A stretch of 64,000 nt of DNA from contig JAIOPH010000019.1 of the NCBI GenBank assembly GCA_021414005.1, positions 62,001-126,000 on the forward strand, read 5' to 3'. Shown piece after piece: positions 58,801 through 64,000 of the stretch (within the stretch, counting starts at the first letter, position 1; each line of letters begins with the position of its first letter). The notes under the pieces were generated by a model. The model worked only from the letters and a program-made list of their open reading frames with translations, was not told the DNA's origin and did no database searches. The DNA is from Chthoniobacter sp. (GTDB lineage Bacteria > Verrucomicrobiota > Verrucomicrobiia > Chthoniobacterales > Chthoniobacteraceae). The translations under genes and the position numbers were made by a program.

Positions 58801-61544
58801 ACCTCCACGCGCCCGGCGGTCTGTTCCGGCCCGTCGCCCCGCGCCAGCGTCTGCACCGCCTGCGTGGCCACGGTCGCCCGCCGCAGATCGGCGACGAACG
58901 GGTGGTCCGCCTCCGCGCGGATTTCCTCAAAGTCGCCGCGCGCCTTGAACACATCGCCCTTCGACGCCCACCGCTCACCCTCCAGCTCGGCACGCTCGTC
59001 CGCGGTCAGCTTCACCATTTTCGCGATCTCACCCTGCTCCGCCGCCAGCGCCTCCACCAGCACCCACGCCGGGGCCACCTGCTCGGCCAGCGCCGCGTGC
59101 GTGCCCGCCACATGATCGGCCAGCTTCGAGGTCACGGGCCGGACGATCCGCGTGATGCCGGATACTTTGACTTTCGCCGGCTTGATGACCTGTCCGGCGA
59201 GTTGCTGCTTAATGTCAAACGCCTCGCCCGCCTTGCTCAGCGTGCCTTTGGCAAACGCGTCGAACGTCGCCTTGAACTTCGTCAGCGCCACGCCCGCCTC
59301 CACTTCGCGCGTCATCTTGTCCGTCTCGCGGCCAAAGCTGAGCTGCATCCGCTGCGCGATCTCCGCCGTGGGCCCGCCGCGGCTTTTCAGCGACTCGAGC
59401 AGTGTGTCCACATTCTTGCGCACGCTCAGAACCGTGCGCACGCGCGTCGTTACTTTTGCCAGTTCCTCCGGCGTGCGCACCGCGTCGATCAGACCACGGA
59501 TGCGCTCCTGCTCGACCGTCACCACGATAACCAGCTCGGCCACCACATCGATTTCCTCGGCGGAGAGATTCAGCTTGCAGGCCTCGAGTGCGAGGTGCGT
59601 GAGCGCGTTCACCCCCGCCGTGCCCTCACCCGCCAGGCGGGCGAGATCGCGGGCGTCGGCGCGGCCCGGCGCGGGTTCGAGGAAATCGAGAACCTTTCGC
59701 ACCCTCTGCGCCTCGTCGCTGTGCGTGAGACTGAGCACGCGGCCCAGCATGATGAGGTCCGCCGCCTCGTGGTTCGCCGCTGCGTCGCGCAGCGGATCAT
59801 TGAGCGCCGTCCACGCTTCGGTGAGCTTTTCCTCATAGGTGGCAAACGCGGTCGTCACCGCTTTCAGCGCAGTCGCCCGGCCGGCATCGCCCGCCTCCGT
59901 CTCGTCGAACTTTAGCTTCGCCGCCTTCGCCACGTCGTCGAGCATCGCGCCCGCACCGGCCAGCGCCTTCACCTTTTCATACAGCATTTGCCGGGTCTTC
60001 AGTGCGCCGAGCCGCTTCATGTCGAAGCCCGCCGCCACCACCGTGACGTGCAGCGGACGCGATTCCGCTCGGCTGCCCTTGAGGTCCGTGGCAATCAGCT
60101 TCGTCGTAATCAAATCGCCCGCCTTCACGCCCTCCGCGGCCAAATCCCAGCCGCGCTCCAGGCGACCATCGCGGCTCTGCGCCGGATCGAAAACGAACTC
60201 CTTCCACGCGCCTTCGTTCACCCGCAGCGCCTGCACCACCTTCGCCAGCCCCACGTCATCGCCCGCGCGCCCGGTCAGTCTCACCAGTTCATCCGAACGC
60301 GAAATGAGATCCTGCTTTGGCTCCACCAGTTCCACCGTCGGCACCAGATCGGGCGCGGCGCGCAGCTCATATTCCGGGCTGAATTTGTTCACGAACGCCG
60401 TTTTGGCCGCCACCAAATGCACGCGGTACGTCCCCGAGCCGCTCAACGGCAGCCGGGCGCCTAGCCGCCCGTCGGGCAGCACCAGCAAAGGGATTTCCGT
60501 CATGGCCTTGCCGCGATCCACGCGCAGCGTGCCATTCGCCACCGGCTGGTTGGCGGAAATTTTCAGCTCCACCTCTGTGCCTTCCAGCCCGGCGAGATTG
60601 CCATGCGTTTCTTTCACCGCCTTATCCGGCATCTTCGCGTAGTCGGGGAAGTGGTAGATCTTTTCGAATGCCACCTCACTCGGCCGCGGTGCCGCCGTCA
60701 GCGTGTAAAATTTCGTCCGCCCGTCGCCCGCCTGCATCCGGTAAGTCACGTTCTGCCGGCCCACTTGGATCATCGTCTCAAAACGATTTGGTTTGTCCGG
60801 CACCACCTTCATCTCCGCCACGCGCCGGCCCTCGCCCACGCCCTGCGCTTCCAGCTTCGCCGATTTCGCCGGCACGCCCTGCACCTCGATGACCACCCGC
60901 ACCGCATCGCCCTGCGCCACCACGCTGTCGCCGCCCATCGGCTCAATGATCCGCAGGTGCGTTCCCGCGACATTCTCCAGATTCGCCCCCGGCAGCAGCG
61001 CCCGCACGAGCAGCGTCCGAAAGCGGTTCTCGCTCACCGCCATCAACCCAAGTACCGCCACCGCGATCACCGCCGCCACGCTGATGTAGCGTTTGATCAG
61101 CGCCACCGGCAGCAGCGACTTCATTTCCAGATGCTGCATCCGCGACGAAACATCCGCCTGCAGCAAACCGCGAAACTCCGCCGAGTCGAACACCCCGCCC
61201 GGCGTGCGTCCCAACTCCACCGCCGAGAGCAAATCCTCCCGCAACTTCGGTTCCGCATGCTCCACCAGCCGCGCCATCTGCCGCTCATCCGGCGCGTGCA
61301 GAAGCTGGCTCAGGCAATGCCGCCACGCGATCACCAGCGCCGCCGCATACGCCGCCGAACTCAGCGTCCACCGCACCCAGTCCGGCATCAGCGGAAACAA
61401 AAAATCCACGCCCGCCACCGCGATCATGGCACCCGCCAGCATCGCCACCGCCGCCAACACGCCGCGCAAAATGATCAGCCGCCGCCGCCGCCGCGCAAAC
61501 GCCTGAAGTTTCCGCAGGATGACGGGATCAAGATGGGCGCTCAT
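55896..61544 (-). CDS. Giant DUF4175-like membrane protein with collagen-like tract
   Basis: 1882 residues. N-terminal membrane helices (about 24-47, 58-76, 150-170) are followed by an extracellular or periplasmic beta-rich part (about 180-480) with immunoglobulin-like strands, as in DUF4175 proteins of operons with MoxR-type ATPases. About 500-1560 is mostly alpha-helical and Ala/Glu/Lys-rich coiled coil. After a repetitive SGDPQSGEPKSGEG / GGPPKPG section comes a perfect collagen-type run: residues 1720-1778 are PP followed by 19 Gly-Pro-Pro triplets. A short C-terminal part (about 1790-1882, NIPGEYREAVETYYRVIAEK) is conserved-looking. It is translationally coupled to the prenyltransferase-repeat gene. 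Confidence 0.85.
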   Translation of the reverse strand: MSAHLDPVILRKLQAFARRRRRLIILRGVLAAVAMLAGAMIAVAGVDFLFPLMPDWVRWTLSSAAYAAALVIAWRHCLSQLLHAPDERQMARLVEHAEPKLREDLLSAVELGRTPGGVFDSAEFRGLLQADVSSRMQHLEMKSLLPVALIKRYISVAAVIAVAVLGLMAVSENRFRTLLVRALLPGANLENVAGTHLRIIEPMGGDSVVAQGDAVRVVIEVQGVPAKSAKLEAQGVGEGRRVAEMKVVPDKPNRFETMIQVGRQNVTYRMQAGDGRTKFYTLTAAPRPSEVAFEKIYHFPDYAKMPDKAVKETHGNLAGLEGTEVELKISANQPVANGTLRVDRGKAMTEIPLLVLPDGRLGARLPLSGSGTYRVHLVAAKTAFVNKFSPEYELRAAPDLVPTVELVEPKQDLISRSDELVRLTGRAGDDVGLAKVVQALRVNEGAWKEFVFDPAQSRDGRLERGWDLAAEGVKAGDLITTKLIATDLKGSRAESRPLHVTVVAAGFDMKRLGALKTRQMLYEKVKALAGAGAMLDDVAKAAKLKFDETEAGDAGRATALKAVTTAFATYEEKLTEAWTALNDPLRDAAANHEAADLIMLGRVLSLTHSDEAQRVRKVLDFLEPAPGRADARDLARLAGEGTAGVNALTHLALEACKLNLSAEEIDVVAELVIVVTVEQERIRGLIDAVRTPEELAKVTTRVRTVLSVRKNVDTLLESLKSRGGPTAEIAQRMQLSFGRETDKMTREVEAGVALTKFKATFDAFAKGTLSKAGEAFDIKQQLAGQVIKPAKVKVSGITRIVRPVTSKLADHVAGTHAALAEQVAPAWVLVEALAAEQGEIAKMVKLTADERAELEGERWASKGDVFKARGDFEEIRAEADHPFVADLRRATVATQAVQTLARGDGPEQTAGRVEVIAQSLRVLESGHTLQELVAGLATLGAQERWDLRAPQARTLAPRDWTWVAATLQMVPGDFRGLGLKDAEARAAFDAAAVQVEEISASQPFLAVTAEMGSRRKLDRVPSGVRGEVDAVALKVRSVLAHLSRSMAMARSNLRKLTPTISELALALAKEEAALKVVSAGHAGKAAAAKPEANRTEAQPQLARQQALNQRIETLKDLIRADANEQGALKKDRRERMRDADDAVALLRDPPPQAAQALLDATQGAESEKQAFDLGRAVEQEQKIVDALHRIAGIFTALEQGKDVAAAREELREKEKDLGIKDKLDAQYAKADELAAMAEKTSAELLKELEAKLPANPEMQKELKAITKDTLANAKDKLDAAAKTEAEVAKKVGEQAAKEAAGKPQLSALEAAKLAAALAREAVAAAEKGAEFADQATLKPAQERAKLAAQKATAAVAAADLTVEEAQKLESAANAEEVVREAKAVVEKAEKIIPQAQSAQSQAATAAAQAAREAQKPGPLQAATQQALAQDTLASEKAAATIEAAKEIVAAAKRAAEQAQAVAKNPDGAPQNPKLAPAALEQKPVEQLAKEAAADVAQAARHEDRLENPDGGKKLEELAGKIAETAKSAVPAADQAVQKAPTAQEAQVTVQKASEALAKNAEELSKAGDPPQAAPPQDSPPKSGDPQSGDPQSGEPKSGEPKSGEGEPKAGEGEPKSGEGEPKSGDGPPKEGAGGPPKPGTGGPPKPGAGGPPKPGEAGAPPDAQPSGAPAEAAPATPAEQVAMARLLDLLDSQLNESPAAASPADLAQNSPSASPSAEAPPGPPGPPGPPGPPGPPGPPGPPGPPGPPGPPGPPGPPGPPGPPGPPGPPGPPGPPGPPSPAAAMAQSAIAALLQNSSTTPSFTGLPPKKSQMAESKGGAASPAGPPAGQVPTMAELKNGTWGKLPPKLAEDINKGLSENIPGEYREAVETYYRVIAEKSKKP
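56211..56387 (-). repeat. 9-bp tandem repeat encoding (Gly-Pro-Pro)19
   Basis: 177 bases of GGACCGGGA/GGGCCGGGA/GGGCCAGGA units on the plus strand, encoding PP(GPP)19 on the minus strand. The third-position variation among units indicates age rather than a very recent slip. Confidence 0.95.
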
Positions 61545-61848
61545 GGTTTTGAATGGGACTGGGGACGAAAATTGCCGGGCAATCCCGACCTTTGGGCGTC
61601 AATCCCAACGCACAGGAAACCTTGGACATTTTCCCGGAGAAACGCGGTTTACAGCTCCAAAATCGTCATCAATTCCAGAGACCAAAACGACACTCGGAAC
61701 AAAACCCGCATGCACAACGGTCCAAGCTAAAACGCAAAGCCGTTTACAGAACTACTCACAAAAGAGTCATCGAACGACACGAGCACGGCAGAAGCAACCC
61801 GAGCCACGGGCTTCACCGCAGTAAATGCACAATCGTCGTCGAGCCGGC
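61545..61848. other. Intergenic gap between the giant gene and the PEP-CTERM autotransporter-repeat gene
   Basis: About 300 bases, less GC-rich than the genes around it, without a credible reading frame or clear terminator. It must carry the promoter of the giant gene on the minus strand; TTGACG near 61603 on that strand has no good -10. Confidence 0.45.
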
Positions 61849-64000
61849 TTACGCCCGCCGCCGGCGATTGAGCAGACCGAGCGCGCCAACCAGCAGCAGG
61901 CCGAGCGTGCCGGGTTCCGGCACGACGGCGGAACCGCCACTCAAGCTGGGGGTCGTGGTGCTGCCAAAGCCGGACGCTTTGCCGCCGTCGCCGCCAGTCA
62001 GCGAACCGCTGGCTGCGCCGCTGGTGAAGACCACCGTCGAGCCTGCGCCGATCGTCAGCGAACTGAGCGTCTGGCTCACGCTGCCAAATTTCAGTTTCGT
62101 GCCGGTACCGGCCACCGCCACCACGGACTGTCCAGGGGCCGTGCCGAGGACACCGTTCACATTGGTCGTGCCGCCATTGGCATTCAGGATGTCGTAGCCC
62201 TGCACCGCATTGTCGAGGTTTACGGTGCCGGCACCCGTCTTGGTCAGGCCGCCGGTCGTGGCGGTGCCACTGATCGCTCCCGTGAGGATGGCGTCTGTCG
62301 TGGCGGTGCCGTTGTCCACCTGCAAGGTGCGGACCGAAGCTCCCAAGGTCAGGGCATTGGAGACCGTCACCGTTTTGTCGGCTGACGCGGCACCGAGGAT
62401 CAGCGTCTGGCCATTAAGTCCGGTGCTGGCCGTTCCCCAATCCACGGTTCCACCGCCGCCAAAATTCACCGTGGCGTCGGTCCCGTAGGCCGCAAAGCCA
62501 CCAGCGCCGGCGAAAGTCACGTCAGTGGCGGCGGTGTTCAGGCTGCGGGTGAAGCTGCTGTTGCCACTGCCCAGGCCAATGATCCCGCCGTTGAAGGTCA
62601 GGTTACTCGTACCACCTGCGGTGGCGACACCGCCGGGCAGGGCGTTGGCACTTTCCAGCCGCAAGATACCGCCGCTGACGGTGGTCACGCCGGTGTAGCC
62701 ATTCGCCACGTTGAGCGTCGTGACACCCCCGGAGACCGTGACGGACAGGTTCCCTGCTCCATCGTTCATTCCATTGGTGCTCACATTGATGGCTCCCGGG
62801 CCGGCAAAAGTGAGGGTCCGGACCGCAGCGGCCGACACCCCGCCCGTGAGGTTGAGGGCGTTGGCACCGGTGGTGGCAACCTGCAGAATGGATGAGTCCC
62901 TGCTGACCGTGATGGCACCGGAGAAAGTCGTCGAGGCATTCACATTGCCACCAATGGCGTAGGCAGCGGCATTATTGCCGATGGCACCACCCAGATTGAT
63001 GGCGTTTGCAATGTTGATTGCTGCCGCGTTGGTTAGCAATTGCGGCGCGTCGGCAATCAGCGAGGCACCATTGCCCACGAGGACGCCGGAGCTTCCACCG
63101 CTGCCCAGTGCGTTGCTGTTGTTCACATAGATGGTCCCGGCGGAGATCGTCGTGCCATTCGTGAAGGTGCCCACGCCTTGCAGAGTCAGGCTGCCCGCAC
63201 CCGCCTTCTTCAATGTCAAGGCCGTTGAGCTTGGAGTGATTGCCCCCGTGATGATGGTGTTGCCGGTTCCGCCGAAGGTTACGGTTTCGCCACCGCTCGT
63301 ATTACCACTGGTGTAACTGGCCAGAGTCAGGGTTCCAGTGCCGGCAATATTGTTGGTGTAAGTCGGGGTGGCCACCGCCGTGCTGGCGTTGCCGGTGACC
63401 GCGCCCATGCTCAGGCTGGTGTTGTTCGCACCGGTGAAGGTAATCGCATAACCTGCCGCCGTCGAACTGGATCCAAGCGTGCCGATGGTCATCGTCTTGG
63501 CCACCACACTCACGGTTGCCTGATCCACATTGATCGTGGCACCACCGGCCGTGGTGCTGACCGCATAACTCGAGCTGTCACTGGCTTTCACGAAGCTGGT
63601 GCTGACGTCGCCCCGTAAACTGAGCGTCCCCGCCCCGCTAAGGCTAATCCCGCTCGTGCTGCCAAACGCATTCGCGCCGATGCCCGCAAGGACGCCGTTG
63701 GTAATCGCGGTCGCACCCGTGTAAGCGTTGGTCCCGGCAAGCACTGAAGTGTTAACACTGTTTTGCGTGAACGTCGTCCCGGTGCCGGCAATAATTCCCG
63801 TGCTGCTCTCCGAGAAGATGCCGCTGCCGCCGACCGTGATGTTTGACCCGGTCAATGAACCCGTCAGACTCAGCGTGCCGCCATTAACGGCGGTCGCGCC
63901 GGTGTAGGTGTTGGCCGCGCTCAGGATGGTGGTGCCACTGCCCGCGATGGTCAGCGAATTCGCACCCGCCACCACGCCGCCGACGGCCAGAGTCTTACCG
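61849..64000 (-). CDS. PEP-CTERM protein with autotransporter-type beta repeats, N-terminus outside window
   Basis: 717 residues are visible and the frame is open to base 64000, so the start lies beyond the window; the GTG at 63975 is internal. The visible part is all right-handed-helix-type sequence with PATR repeats (TILSAANTYTGATAVNGGTLSLTG; NVANGYTGVTTVSGGILRLESA; LTKTGAGTVNLDNAVQGYD), Thr/Ser/Gly/Ala-rich with no cysteine seen. It ends with the sorting signal VVPEPGTLGLLLVGALGLLNRRRRA. Unlike the autotransporter at 43871-47290 it has no beta-barrel; sorting by an exosortase replaces it. Confidence 0.87.
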   Translation of the reverse strand, partial: GKTLAVGGVVAGANSLTIAGSGTTILSAANTYTGATAVNGGTLSLTGSLTGSNITVGGSGIFSESSTGIIAGTGTTFTQNSVNTSVLAGTNAYTGATAITNGVLAGIGANAFGSTSGISLSGAGTLSLRGDVSTSFVKASDSSSYAVSTTAGGATINVDQATVSVVAKTMTIGTLGSSSTAAGYAITFTGANNTSLSMGAVTGNASTAVATPTYTNNIAGTGTLTLASYTSGNTSGGETVTFGGTGNTIITGAITPSSTALTLKKAGAGSLTLQGVGTFTNGTTISAGTIYVNNSNALGSGGSSGVLVGNGASLIADAPQLLTNAAAINIANAINLGGAIGNNAAAYAIGGNVNASTTFSGAITVSRDSSILQVATTGANALNLTGGVSAAAVRTLTFAGPGAINVSTNGMNDGAGNLSVTVSGGVTTLNVANGYTGVTTVSGGILRLESANALPGGVATAGGTSNLTFNGGIIGLGSGNSSFTRSLNTAATDVTFAGAGGFAAYGTDATVNFGGGGTVDWGTASTGLNGQTLILGAASADKTVTVSNALTLGASVRTLQVDNGTATTDAILTGAISGTATTGGLTKTGAGTVNLDNAVQGYDILNANGGTTNVNGVLGTAPGQSVVAVAGTGTKLKFGSVSQTLSSLTIGAGSTVVFTSGAASGSLTGGDGGKASGFGSTTTPSLSGGSAVVPEPGTLGLLLVGALGLLNRRRRA

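Noticed and set aside
56163..59915. 1250-codon plus-strand frame opposite the giant gene
   Set aside because: Arg/Gly/His/Leu-rich antisense shadow; the minus frame has membrane helices, coiled coil, coupling to the next gene and a collagen-type tract.

Overview
The window looks like a GC-rich chromosome segment from a member of the Verrucomicrobiota. This is inference from gene content: PEP-CTERM-sorted proteins beside autotransporter-repeat giants, two GFO/IDH/MocA oxidoreductases (one with a Tat-like leader) around a PmoA-type DUF6807 protein, a DUF4175-like giant coupled to a prenyltransferase-repeat protein, a CobA-HemD fusion, and many starts without a Shine-Dalgarno. No rRNA, phage, transposase or CRISPR array is visible. 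One tRNA-Gln is present.

Left third (1-24.9 kb), mostly housekeeping. A coiled-coil protein runs off the left edge. Then come hflX, a type IV prepilin peptidase with a large insertion, an Rrf2 regulator, tRNA-Gln(UUG), gpmI, a pseudopilin, the overlapping panC-nadB pair, a secreted protein abutting tmk, rpmI-rplT with a structured RNA between them, pheS without an adjacent pheT, cobA/hemD, a secreted transglutaminase-like protein with a strong terminator, and an FHA protein. A minus-strand group holds an IscU-type scaffold, a membrane NlpC/P60 protein and SufT. Next are an NlpC/P60-like lipoprotein and a set of oxidoreductases with a DUF6807 protein.

Middle (24.4-44 kb), accessory. A Fur-family (probably Zur) regulator precedes a ZnuD-like TonB-dependent receptor, with an AT-rich palindrome between them. 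A small secreted protein, an esterase, an AMP-binding enzyme and an MFS transporter follow. The most unusual part is 31.7-40.0 kb: seven paralogous membrane-anchored leucine-rich-repeat proteins, four on plus and three on minus. Six of them start behind a nearly identical G-rich leader with a strong G-quadruplex motif running into the GTG start. Between the two arms lie a 21-bp minisatellite, a large nested palindromic element flanked by 29-bp direct repeats, and an unrecognised coiled-coil gene. A THUMP/RlmL-like methyltransferase and two PEP-CTERM proteins close this part.

Right third (44-64 kb), cell surface and envelope. It holds a classical autotransporter bracketed by a dispersed repeat, a Tm-1-like protein divergent from a cupin across an inverted repeat, a membrane-anchored C39-like peptidase, queA, a GH-GT2 fusion divergent from a DUF1361 membrane protein, a DUF4175-like 1882-residue membrane protein with 19 uninterrupted Gly-Pro-Pro triplets translationally coupled to a prenyltransferase-repeat protein, and a PEP-CTERM protein with autotransporter-type repeats that runs off the right edge. 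Short palindromic dispersed repeats occur in at least six intergenic gaps.
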